Shown in pieces: positions 11,286-19,770 of a stretch of DNA of 64,000 bases. Numbering within the stretch: the first letter of the stretch is position 1; each line of letters starts with the position of its first letter. The stretch spans positions 34,897,711-34,961,710 of the forward strand of contig NC_134507.1 of NCBI RefSeq assembly GCF_027942865.1. Reading direction: 5' to 3'. Origin of the DNA: Odontesthes bonariensis. Lineage: Eukaryota > Chordata > Actinopteri > Atheriniformes > Atherinopsidae. Below the pieces are notes generated by a model. That model saw only the letters and a list, made by a program, of their open reading frames with translations. It had not been told where the DNA came from and made no database searches. The translations under genes were made by a program, and so were the position numbers.

Positions 11286-11898
11286 GGCCGTTTCTCAATA
11301 CCAAGAATGCAAAGAACAGACTTGTGTTCTTGAGGAGAATGTTCTTGCTAGTCAACCTCGGAAGAATGAACTCGGGAGATCACAAGTACACATGCTCCGT
11401 TTTCAGTTTTGAGACGATGCGTTCTTCGTGCCCGAGGCAGCCTGCTCTGATTAAACAGCTGGGCTTTTTCATCCAAGCGCTGACAAGTTTGAGGTGCAGA
11501 ATTCTTCCGAACAAAATTATAAATAGCTGGTATTAAGACAAATTAACGATAAAATCGGGATCTAAAGGGCTACTTTCTCGCCTCAAAATGTTTTCAACGT
11601 GGATAAAGTGATATATTTAAAGAGTTTAGAGCTAAAATGAAATCAGCTTCAGCCTGTTGATTTCGGCTCAGGTAGGAGCGCAGTGCATTGTGGGATATTT
11701 GCGCTGACAAGTTAGCACAAGTTAGCTACCGATGCATCCTCGGTAAAATGGGCGTGTCGAGAACACATCCGGGAACTTTCACCGTTCTCGGCGAAATGCG
11801 AACTTGTGTGTTGGGACAGTACTTGGGCTGCGACTGATGACGTTTCACAAGAACACAAGAACACAAGTACGGACAAGAACGTATATTGAGAAACGGCC
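11286..11898. mobile_element. 613-bp MITE with GGCCGTTTCTCAAT ends (left)
   Basis: The left end reads GGCCGTTTCTCAATACC and the right end reads the complement of GGCCGTTTCTCAATATACG. They are flanked by TGA at 11283-11285 and 11899-11901. Three-base duplications and GGCC-type ends suggest a PIF/Harbinger relative, but no transposase is present to prove it. The internal sequence repeats ACAAGAACACAAGTAC-like motifs near both ends. The right-arm copy is 38985-39596. Confidence 0.65.
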
Positions 11899-12100
11899 TG
11901 AGCTTCACAAAAGCCCAAGAAATGGCTGGAAAAATACCCCAAATCTGGATGAGCTGAAGAGGAGACGTCTAGGATGCAGAGCAGGAACAACATGGAGGAA
12001 AAGGAGGAGGAAGTTTAAAGCATTTCTTACCTCGATCATCAGGGGAAATGTGAGGTCACTGGTGGATAAGACAACTACATGGATCAACTACACACTGAAA

Positions 12101-12688
12101 GGTTGAATCCTAAACTTTCTATTTTCATTTTCTTTTCATAGGGACTGAGTTCAAGCCTTTTCCAGGTTCCACTCAATTTTTCTCAGTCTTCAAAGTTTGA
12201 AACCAACAAGTCGGAGACTTTATTGGGATACAGAGCATGAGACAAAACACCAAGCAGCTGAACAAACCAGAGACAGTTGATGAGCAAAGCTGCTTCACAG
12301 GAAACATGTTGGAAGACTAATGTCTCCAGGTTTTAGAGGCCAAAGCAAAGAGTGAAAAGCTTTAAGGTGGAAAGTTTCATTCTTTGATTTAATGGCTCAA
12401 ACTGGTACTGAGCAGCTTTTAGTTTGTCAGGATGAGGGATGAAAGCTCCTAAAGAAATAAAGTCTTTAGTTCAGCATCCCAACAGAAGAATGGAAGCAGC
12501 TCAGAAAGGAGGCTGAAGCTGTGATTGGGCGGTTCAGGCAGCTGCAGAGCAGCTTCTGGAAGCAGAGGGAGGGGCTTCAGCTCCTGTGGATGCTGATGGC
12601 TGTTAGGAAAGGAAGGGCAGGTTGTTCAGCTCAGAGCAGGCTGGGATTTATCAAGCCAAAATGAAAAGAGAAACTTTAGGATTCAACC
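12101..12688. repeat. Inverted-repeat-ended element of about 590 bp (left)
   Basis: GGTTGAATCCTAAACTTTCT at 12101 is mirrored by AAACTTTAGGATTCAACC ending at 12688. The match continues inward into TTTTCATTTT/AAAATGAAAA. This looks like a MITE with terminal repeats of about 30 bp, but I could not see an unambiguous target duplication. The right-arm copy, 38045-38783, has a 160-bp extra insert. Confidence 0.5.
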
Positions 12689-13694
12689 CTTGAACAGCTC
12701 AGGCTGTCGGCTGAAAGCTCTGAGCCTCAGAGAACGTGGAAACTACCACCAGACGACTTTTAAAGTTCAACAACACTGCTCACAAGGAGCAGCTCAGGAT
12801 GATGGGACGCTGCCTGGGGTTGGACTCATCATGGGTTCAGTTCCCTCAGATGCTCTGAGTCACAGCTGTCTTTCAGCTCGCAGCCCAAGCCGTGTGTCCA
12901 GATGCTCAGTCATACATCAGTTAAAGGTAGATGATTTATCTGATCTGATTATTTACAACATGTTCATTCAACTTTGGACATATTTCTGGAATTAATGGTT
13001 TATGGCTTGTATCTTTAAAAACTTTGCCCCCTGGTGTATGAAGAGAAGAAGAAACCACAGGGACCCACTCAGGAAGAGGGCGGGCTTTATTTGGGGCTTC
13101 AACAACCAGCTCAAACTGGCCAAATGAGTGAGAGACACAACGCTGGAAACAAGTGTTCAGCAGCTGCTCTGTAAGTAGAGAAGCTGTGTTTTTCTGCTTC
13201 AGCTGAAATCCTTTAACTGTTCCTGCTCTGTGGAGAACTTCTGATAGTGGAGGGGACATTAAAACAGCTCAGGCTGAGGTCGGATGGAAAACACATGATG
13301 ATGAGCTGCTTCAGGAGGAACTTTACACAACTCAGAGCGGACAGAAACTAAGTGAAAAGAATGCAAAATAAATGCTCAGTTTGATCCAAACTCCTGCAGC
13401 TGAGCGTGTAAAGAATAAACGGTGTGAGTGGTCTGTGGGGGGTGCAGCAGGGCTTTACCACTGCTCGCCCCACCTTGTTTCAGCTCAGGTGTTTTCTGCT
13501 AAAGTCGACAGCAGGAAATGTTTGAGGAACTCTAAGAGACGGTGGTGTCAGATAGAGATGGGCTTTAGGCCACGTCCACACAGAACCTTATCAGAAAGTA
13601 GAAATGGACTGTTCCTGTACAGCACTTTTCTGATCTTAATGAGCACTCAGAGCTTCAACACTACCTGCCACATTCAGCCACACTCACACAGCAC
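12689..13694. other. Unassigned stretch, conserved in both arms
   Basis: I see no recognisable gene, RNA or transposon end here. Short open frames are present but show no family motif. The block is matched by 37042-38044 in the right arm. Confidence 0.4.
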
Positions 13695-13702
13695 GTCTTA
13701 GT

Positions 13703-15420
13703 CAGGGCCGTAACCAGGATTTTTCAAATACCGAGGTCAAATATTGCGATAAATCTTATTTGACAAAAAAAACATTATAATATGTTGACTTTTTAAAATA
13801 CAGTTTGGAAATGTGAATAAACAGAGGTAAATCACAAGCCCATCAAGGAGGTGAATATGTAGGTGAACAAGTTTATTATAACAATGTGATCACAAAAGTA
13901 GAGTATTTGAGTGAGTGAGTGAGTGAGTGAGTGAGTTAGTGAGAATGAATGTGAGTGAGTGAGTGAGTGAGACTCAGTTCTTCCCCTTTCTTCCTCTACT
14001 GACTCTCTCTCTTCAACTACCTCATTCTCATCTTCTCCTGTTTTATCTGTTTTAAAATATCATCATCAGCATCACCATTAATATTATTGTTATTATTAAT
14101 ATTACATTATTATTATTATTACTATTGTCACCATCATCACCATGCATGTGCATGACCCACTAAAAGGTCAAATGAATGAGTTGGGTTATTGGTCTAACCG
14201 ATGTGCAAAATTTTAGACACCATTTGCAATAAAATCCAAATGGTTCATTAGGGAAAATGCAATCATTTTACCTAAGTAACTGGTTGAATCCACCCACTAA
14301 ATTAACATCGTAGAATGTGCCGAACAGACCACAAGATGTTGGCTGTATTTTAGATGTATAGTCTCAATTCAATCCATTCACTCAACACAGAGAAGACAGA
14401 GGTATCATGCTGGGCCTGACAACTAGCTAAATGCTGGTAAAACTTGGCTTCATAATGCACCATGAGCAGCACAACTAACCTCAAGATTGTGTCATATGAG
14501 AGAGTACATGGGGTATTTCATTCTGTTATTTTGCCCCGTGTGCATCATCAATTGTTTTAAGTAAAATGAAAAATATAAGTTTCTGACCCAGTTTCTATTA
14601 GTCTGCTTTATTTACATGTAGGAGGCCATATAGCACTGAACAAAACTGTAGCTAGTGAGGCTGAATGACCACTAGCTACAGTTGGCACAAAACTGTCAAG
14701 CCCTGATTTAAAAAAAAAAAGTTAGCTTAACAGCCCAAGCCGTGTCACGATTCCCAACAATTCCATTACAGGTCGCTACTTTTCTTTTTGGAAAATCAAA
14801 TTGAGAGAGAGATCTGTGTGCAGTGTGTTTGTGCCGACCGGAAAACGAAATCCTAACCAAGGGGCTTTGTGACTGTTGCTTGAAATGCTGAGGACAATGA
14901 TCTAGCATCCTCCTATTCCTAGCCGCGCTTTGAACGCATATGAACATTATGAACTGTCACTCATTCTCACTGGCGATTGGCGAAATGAACTCACCTCCTT
15001 CTCTCTTTCTTTTCCCCTGGCCAGTTGGCTTTCCAAAGCTGAGTTTACTTTGTTTAGTAGATTTCCTCATCTTGCTTCCATTTCCCAGCTGACTTTCGCG
15101 TCGAAGCTGTGTAATATGATAAACATGTTTCCAATGTCTGGTGGCGTAAAAAAAAGAAAAAAAAAGAAAAAAAAAAGTTGGGTGCCGTTTTTCCGCTCAG
15201 TTTTAAAATATAACGTGATGATAAAGGGATTATGTGGACTTTATTTTCAGAAAAACAAATGAGAATGCATGCTGATCTTTCCACCAATCAAAGTCAGAAC
15301 GATTTTCATCATATATTAATTTGACTTTTCTCTGAATAAAAAAATAAATCAATTAAAAAAAACACCGGGGAAAATACCGAGGTCATGACCTGTGTGTCCT
15401 CAATGCTGGTTACGGCACTG
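13703..15420. mobile_element. Non-autonomous hAT, 1718 bp, private to the left arm
   Basis: The ends are CAGGGCCGTAACCAGGATTT and the complement of CAGTGCCGTAACCAGCATTG. They are flanked by a perfect 8-bp duplication, GTCTTAGT, at 13695-13702 and 15421-15428. The right arm shows the uninterrupted site at 37034-37041 (ACTAAGAC). Inside are a (GAGT)n microsatellite at about 13908-13970, ATT/ATC-rich simple sequence near 14060-14130, and a subterminal repeat (ATACCGAGGTCA at both ends). No transposase coding was found. Insertion after the inverted duplication, or in one haplotype only, follows directly from the empty site. Confidence 0.9.
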
Positions 15421-15427
15421 GTCTTAG

Positions 15428-15760
15428 TCTGTAAATCATGCTTTCTACTCGCCCTCATGACGTCACACTCAGCGCCTCTCACAGGATCCCTCGGGGGACG
15501 TGGTTATACGCCTTCTCTAAGTCAACAAAAACATGTGGACTGTGTGTTCAAACTCCCACGACCCCTTCAGTAACTGCGTTGATGAATATCTGGTCCGTTG
15601 TTCCTCTGAACCGCAGGATCAACAGTGGGCTGGAGGCTCCTGGAGTAAACCTTCCTGGGAGGTGAGCTCCTTCTCTAGGCCTGACCTGATTATCCCCCAA
15701 AGTGCTGCAACACTTCATTTCAGTCATTTCAGAGGGGGAACATGTCAAGGTTGGCCCGTT
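15428..15760 (-). mobile_element. RTE-like LINE reverse-transcriptase fragment (left)
   Basis: On the minus strand the sequence reads LRFRGTTDQIF, a gap, then VFVDLEKAYNHVPRGIL. These are RT motifs 2a to A of a fish LINE of RTE/Rex3 character (GRGTTDQIF...CFVDLEKAYDRVPRG). Stop codons and missing flanks show it is a short dead fragment. The right-arm copy is on the plus strand at 36700-37033. Confidence 0.6.
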
Positions 15761-15973
15761 CCAGGTGTTGTTTCCAGAGGTGCATCTTTGGGCAGAATCC
15801 ATTGTCGTGCTTGTGAGCGGGTTTTCATGTCAGTGTTCAGTTCATTCAGATGCTCTAAAACTCCGTCATCAATATGTCTGAAACTGTGTTCTCTGACGGA
15901 GGAACTTTAGCTGCTTGTTAAGCAGCGTTAGGCCCGAGCATCTCATTACAAAGGCTCTGCAGGCAGGTAGTAT

Positions 15974-16290
15974 TCACGCCTCTGCTCCTGTGTGGCTGCT
16001 TTTATTTGCTTTGAGTTCAGCTTCCACGTAGCAAACATTCAGAGAAACCTCAGAGGTTTTTCTCATGAAAGTTGCCTGTTCCTCAGCGTGTTGATGCAGG
16101 TAAACCAAATACTTGGTGTTCTTGTTCTGAAGTGACGGATGTTTAGTTTGGAGATGAAGTTTGAGCTGGTTTGGGACCATGTTAGACGGTTTATTTCCAC
16201 ACAACAAGCAAATGTTACTGTATTGCCTAAAGTTGTATTCTGAACTTTGCCAGAATAGTCCTGTGGAGTTAGAAAGTGTGCATGTGAAAG
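15974..16290 (-). pseudogene. BED-finger-like fragment, possibly from a hAT or ZBED gene (left)
   Basis: The minus strand reads [20 protein letters not shown], then [11 protein letters not shown], and later [20 protein letters not shown]. The C-x2-C ... H-x4-H spacing followed by TKHP fits a BED finger, and the next segment resembles the linker in ZBED5/SCAND3-type proteins. No catalytic core follows. The 77-residue open frame is conserved in the right arm (36254-36487). It could be an exon of a host ZBED-like gene or a hAT scrap. Confidence 0.45.
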
Positions 16291-16323
16291 CACAGCTGCA
16301 GCTTCCTCCTGCAGATGCCCGTC

Positions 16324-16491
16324 AGTGGAGCGGGCGGGATTGCAAAGTTGTACCATCTGAAACGGCTGAAGAGTGCTCACTGCAGCGGGTGGGCGGAGGT
16401 GCAAAGTGACGCTTTGTAGGCAAAAAAAGAGCACCGCCACAAGTGCGCATTGTGCCAGGAAGGGCGCTCGGACGTGAAACAGTGGAGGGTT
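16324..16491 (+). promoter_or_regulatory. U2 gene upstream control region (unit 1)
   Basis: About 165 bp directly 5' of U2 are repeated almost unchanged at 18016-18184 and, inverted, at 27973-28137. The region has GC boxes (GAGCGGGCGGG and GGGTGGGCGGAGG) and ATTGCAAA/GTGCAAA motifs resembling an octamer. This layout fits a vertebrate snRNA distal element with Sp1 and Oct sites. No TATA box is evident, as expected for Pol II snRNA genes. The proximal element should lie near -55, but I could not match it with confidence. Confidence 0.55.
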
Positions 16492-16678
16492 ATCGCTTCT
16501 CGGCCTTTTGGCTAAGATCAAGTGTAGTATCTGTTCTTATCAGTTTAATATCTGATACGTCCTCTATATGAGGACTACATATTAAATGGATTTTTAGGCA
16601 CAGGGGTTGAAAAAGGGGCTTGCTCCGTTCACTCCACGCATCGACCCGGTACTGCAGTGCCGCCGGGAACGGTGCACT
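16492..16678 (+). ncRNA. U2 spliceosomal snRNA (unit 1, intact)
   Basis: It begins ATCGCTTCTCGGCCTTTTGG and continues with the branch-point-pairing GTAGTA (nt 33-38 of U2), the stem IIa/b region (ATCAGTTTAATATCTGATAC), an Sm-type site (GGATTTTTAG) and the 3' stem-loops. It ends ...GGAACGGTGCAC. The length of about 187 nt equals vertebrate U2. In the U2 snRNP it pairs with the intron branch site and with U6. All key elements are present, so it looks functional. Confidence 0.95.
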
Positions 16679-17046
16679 CTTCCCAACTCTTGTGAAATAA
16701 CAAAACCAGCTGTACATGGTGGTAGTTTCAGGGAGCCGTTGTATTCTGACTTCTAAAATAGGACTATAATCTTTAGAAAAGACGCAGTTTATGAGCATGT
16801 CGTGGGACTGAGCTTCCCTGGTTTCCCTGTATGACCATGAACACCAAACTACACACAGAGCACAGAGGAGCTTGACAGACACACACTAAGTTATCTGAGA
16901 GTCCCATTTTCAGCTGCAGAGAAAAAACACATCAGGGAAGTCGACGTGCAGGCTCAACATCAGCCTCTCAAGCCAACTCTCTGGTAAAATAGGGGAAACG
17001 TATGGTTCCAGCACCTATGTAACACATATTTGTCACGGGGACTGTG

Positions 17047-17165
17047 GCTTACGGCCACACCGCACTGAACACGCCCGATCTCGTCCGAACTCGGAAGCCA
17101 AGCAGGGTCGGGCCAGGTTAGTACTTGGATGGGAGACCGCTTGGGAATACCAGGTGCTGTAAGCA
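17047..17165 (+). rRNA. 5S ribosomal RNA (unit 1)
   Basis: The sequence runs from GCTTACGGCCACACC through the internal control region (AAGCCAAGCAGGGTCGGGCC ... GGTTAGTACTTGGATGGGAG) to GGTGCTGTAAGC, followed by a TTTTT Pol III terminator at 17166-17170. The length of about 119 nt is right for 5S. It lies 370 bp downstream of U2 on the same strand. It is linked to U2 in both units, so the two families are amplified together. Confidence 0.95.
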
Positions 17166-17387
17166 TTTTTCTCTCTTCTCTCTGCATGTCTTTTGTTGAA
17201 ACATCTGTTGATCACCCTGTGATCCATCTTGCTGATCCTGGATCTGCTAAGATGTCCCAGGTCATGGTTGCCTTTGATCCTCATACATTTAACTTTGTCC
17301 TGACAAAGGAGCAGTTCCAAAAAGTCAAACAGGGACTGCCTTTGCATTTGACGCAGTCAAACTGCATGCGCCTGGAGAAGCCAAAAG

Positions 17388-17465
17388 GCTTACAGCACCT
17401 GGTATTCCCAGGCGGTCTCCCCATCCAAGTACTAACCAGGCCCGACTCTGCTTAGCTTCTGAGAT
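17388..17465 (-). pseudogene. Truncated inverted 5S rRNA
   Basis: On the minus strand, the last 78 nt of a 5S gene are present. Similarity stops at 17465, so roughly the first 40 nt are missing. It lies at the same distance (222 bp of spacer) from the upstream 5S as the full inverted copy at 27299-27417. Unit 1 was evidently cut here and joined to U5-bearing DNA. Confidence 0.85.
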
Positions 17466-17770
17466 AAAACTCTGGCTTTTTAGTCTGCCAAAAGAGAGTG
17501 AAAGTGAACTCCACTTTGAGATGGCTCTGGGATTGGGCCGACTGGGAGAATTGCTTGAAAAAAAGCTCTACACCCAATGAGCGGTCAGAACAAAGCCTCA
17601 AGACCCCTAGTCTTTTGCACAGAGTAAAAGACAAAGCAGCCATTGAATAGGGCCCGATTGTTCCTACCTGGTCGGCCGAGGAGCCAGCGTCTCAACCAAG
17701 CAAAGCTCACCATGGGGAAGGTGGCTATGCCAACTAGCCTGATGCACTGCTCCCGCAGTGTCAAATACTC
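17466..17770. other. Spacer between truncated 5S and U5, weakly U1-like at its end
   Basis: No clear gene is present. At 17663-17760 the plus strand contains, in order, CCTACCTGG, CACCATG...GAAGGTGG and GATGCACTGCTCCCGCAGTG. This loosely echoes the order of the 5' end, stem-loop I and stem-loop II of U1 snRNA. The U1-70K loop and the Sm site are not recognisable, so I do not call a U1 gene. Confidence 0.25.
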
Positions 17771-17889
17771 GTACTCTGGTTTCTCTTCATAACGTACAAG
17801 TCTTTCGCCTTTTACTAAAGACTTCCGTGGAGAGCAGCATTAATGAGGTGTTTCTATTTTTGGAAGGCTTTACCTTTGCGGGTGAAGCC
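17771..17889 (+). ncRNA. U5 spliceosomal snRNA
   Basis: TACTCTGGTTTCTCTTCA at the 5' end and the invariant loop 1 region CGCCTTTTACTAAAGA followed by CTTCCGTGGAGAG identify U5. CTATTTTTGGA serves as the Sm-type site. A 3' hairpin (GGCTTTACCTTTGCGGGTGAAGCC) closes the RNA at about 118 nt, the normal length. Loop 1 aligns exon ends in the U5 snRNP. The middle (AGCAGCATTAATGAGGTG) differs from the mammalian form. It lies in the U2-5S cluster, a linkage known from several teleosts. Confidence 0.9.
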
Positions 17890-18015
17890 CATTCTGTCTG
17901 TGCAAAGGAAATCTTCTTGCTGTGCCAAGTGACTTCTCGGAGTAGAGTCACCTTATTTCTTGAGACCGTGCCCATGTTCAAAGCTGGAGCGCTAAATTGT
18001 TGTTTGAATGGTTCT

Positions 18016-18184
18016 CAGTGGAGCAGGCGGGAGTGCAAAGTTGTACCATCTGAAACGGCTGAAGAGTGCTCACTGCAGCGGGTGGGCGGAGGTGCAAAGT
18101 GACGCTTTGTAGGCAAAAAAAGAGCACCGCCACAAGTGTGCATTGTGCCAGGAAGGGCGCTCGGACATGAAACAGTGGAGGGTT
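18016..18184 (+). promoter_or_regulatory. U2 gene upstream control region (unit 2)
   Basis: This is a near-identical copy of 16324-16491, starting TCAGTGGAGCAGGCGGG and ending directly at the interrupted U2 gene. The few base differences from unit 1 show the copies are recent. Confidence 0.55.
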
Positions 18185-18210
18185 ATCGCTTCTCGGCCTT
18201 TTGGCTAAGA
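18185..18210 (+). pseudogene. U2 snRNA 5' fragment, cut by a retrotransposon
   Basis: The first 26 nt of U2 (ATCGCTTCTCGGCCTTTTGG followed by CTAAGA) are intact. The next base begins the Keno-type element. The U2 sequence resumes at 26441 with TCTGTTCTTATCAG, which is U2 nt 39 onward. Nucleotides 27-38 (TCAAGTGTAGTA), including the branch-point-pairing GTAGTA, are absent. This U2 gene is therefore destroyed. Confidence 0.92.
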
Positions 18211-18558
18211 CTGCGATCACCTCCTTTGGGTGGAATATTTTATGCCTTTTCGGCATTAAATTTTTCTCGCTTTGGAGGTTCTTTTTTGCGTTCGATCAAA
18301 GTATTCCAAGTCGTTTGTAGTTGGAGTTCTTTGTCTTTAAATTTTCTTGTATTACCCTTTTTTTTCCAGGTTTTTGCTTTTTGAACGAGTTTCAGCTGAA
18401 ACAAGGTCGGTGTCGGTGTTCCATTTTTTTAGAGGAAGGTAAGTATCCATTTTTAGTACCTTTTCATCCACTTTTTATTCTTTTATTGGGTTTTAGTGTG
18501 ATATTTATTCTTGTTCTTTTAAGCATTTTATTTAAAAACTGTTTGTGGTGCCTCCATC

Positions 18559-19770
18559 ATGTCGGCAAACTATGCTGGCATGAGGAGGCACCACAGCGCT
18601 AGATTTTTATTTAAAGAAAAAGAAGGAAAGCTTATAGAGATGTCCAGATTGGACTTCTCTCGGAAGCTAATTCAAAACATATTGAACTTCAAGCCAGACG
18701 ATTTGAATTGCATCCTGTCATTGCCTTTTAACAAAGGTTTCGATGTAAGTTTTCGCACTGCAGCTTTGCTGCAGGAATTTTGGATGAGATTTGTTAATGT
18801 GCAAGCCCAGTTTTCTGCGTTTACTGTTGAGAAACTTACTGACAATACTCTGAAGACAGTAATTGTCAGAATGTTCAATGAAATGGTGAACACAGAAGAT
18901 ATCTGTATATGGTTGGGAAGATTCTGCACTGTTAAAGGCCAGGCAATGAAGGTGAGGGATGTCGACGGCATCTGGAACTGCGCCTGGAGGGTCCCCATCC
19001 AACAATGGCAAGACCCCCAGGGCTTCCAGGGCCTGAGACATCTCCCATCAATGATTGTCTTGGGAAAAAACAGAGGCTACATCCACTACCAGGGACAGCC
19101 CAAACTCTGCCGCAAGTGTGGGGAGCACGGGCACCTGGTGGAGGCCTGCACGAAGGTGCTTTGTGGCAAATGTAGAGGAATCGGTCACACCTTCGAAGAG
19201 TGTACAAATGGCAGAAAGTGCAATCTCTGTGGAGAATCAAACCACCTCTTCAGAGATTGCCCAAAATCCTTTGCCAACAAATTGAAATCCAAAAAAACGC
19301 GGGAAGGAAATGGAGGGCAGATCGAGGCAGTTAACGAGCTACTTGAAACAGCTGGGCTGGAAAATTCAAACTTCTCGCCAAAATCCCTGAATGGTGGACA
19401 GCCGTCAGGTGAGGCCGAGGAGGGGGAGGGGCCTGCCACACCCCCACCACCAATTGAGTGGCAGACCCTTCAAGACTTTTACGATACACGTGCACACTGG
19501 TGGGAAATGGTGAAGGGAAAGACCCAGACTTTCTTTAGACAGGCAGGTAGGAGAAAAAAGAATAGGGAAAACAGACGCATGATGGGACTGCAGAAGCGAC
19601 TACAGCGCTATTTTAAATTAAACCAACAAGGGATGGATTTTAATGATGAAATTAAACAAGTGAAAACAGAGATGTCGATTTTAGCAGATATTAAAAGTAA
19701 GGGTGTCATTTTAAGAAGCAGGGAACGAGAAATAGAGGAAGGAGAGAAGTGCACAAGGTATTTTTTTTAA
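18559..19770 (+). CDS. Keno ORF1 fused in frame to the ORF2 linker (no endonuclease)
   Basis: The 403-residue frame starts [12 protein letters not shown]. Residues 1-180 form the ORF1 core typical of Tx1 elements. Three CCHC zinc knuckles follow at residues 184-197 ([14 protein letters not shown]), 202-215 ([14 protein letters not shown]) and 221-234 ([14 protein letters not shown]). From about residue 295 ([20 protein letters not shown]) to the end ([17 protein letters not shown]) the sequence is the ORF2 segment that normally lies between endonuclease and RT. No endonuclease motif (QETH, GDFN or SDH) occurs anywhere in the element. An internal deletion of the ORF1 end plus the endonuclease is the simplest reading. 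The frame ends at an extra T in the T-run at 19759-19766 (8 T, where 7 would continue as [10 protein letters not shown]). Confidence 0.8.
   Translation: MSANYAGMRRHHSARFLFKEKEGKLIEMSRLDFSRKLIQNILNFKPDDLNCILSLPFNKGFDVSFRTAALLQEFWMRFVNVQAQFSAFTVEKLTDNTLKTVIVRMFNEMVNTEDICIWLGRFCTVKGQAMKVRDVDGIWNCAWRVPIQQWQDPQGFQGLRHLPSMIVLGKNRGYIHYQGQPKLCRKCGEHGHLVEACTKVLCGKCRGIGHTFEECTNGRKCNLCGESNHLFRDCPKSFANKLKSKKTREGNGGQIEAVNELLETAGLENSNFSPKSLNGGQPSGEAEEGEGPATPPPPIEWQTLQDFYDTRAHWWEMVKGKTQTFFRQAGRRKKNRENRRMMGLQKRLQRYFKLNQQGMDFNDEIKQVKTEMSILADIKSKGVILRSREREIEEGEKCTRYFF

Larger units (their letters stand above)
334..16323 (+). repeat. Left arm of a giant inverted repeat
   Basis: Read in reverse complement, this 16-kb block matches 36138-56640 feature by feature. 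The match stops at GTTGATGGTGAAACAT at the outer end (left 334, right 56640) and at GACGGGCATCTG at the inner end (left 16323, right 36138). Shared markers include the zinc-finger gene, a hAT with AGTTAGAA target duplications, nested MITEs with TGATG and ACACT duplications, and a 613-bp MITE. The translated hAT transposase core differs by only scattered residues between arms, so the copies look young. This arm privately holds the 1.7-kb hAT element at 13703-15420 and one extra zinc finger. Either a true inverted segmental duplication or a false joining of two haplotypes could produce this layout. Confidence 0.93.

Noticed and set aside
13900-13975. Regular GAGT repeats as a candidate CRISPR-like array
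   Set aside because: It is an uninterrupted tetranucleotide microsatellite with no spacers, in a vertebrate genome.
14930-15262. Open frames inside the left-arm private hAT
   Set aside because: They have no transposase motifs and are broken by A-rich runs; the element is best seen as non-autonomous.
16490-16882. Open frame MSVKLLCALCVVWC with a signal-like start, repeated at 26428 and 27582
   Set aside because: It lies antisense to U2 snRNA and its 3' flank and repeats only because the RNA gene unit repeats.
17033-17455. Repeated frames of about 100 residues across the 5S genes and spacer
   Set aside because: They overlap 5S rRNA on both strands and vary with it. No protein family motif is present.
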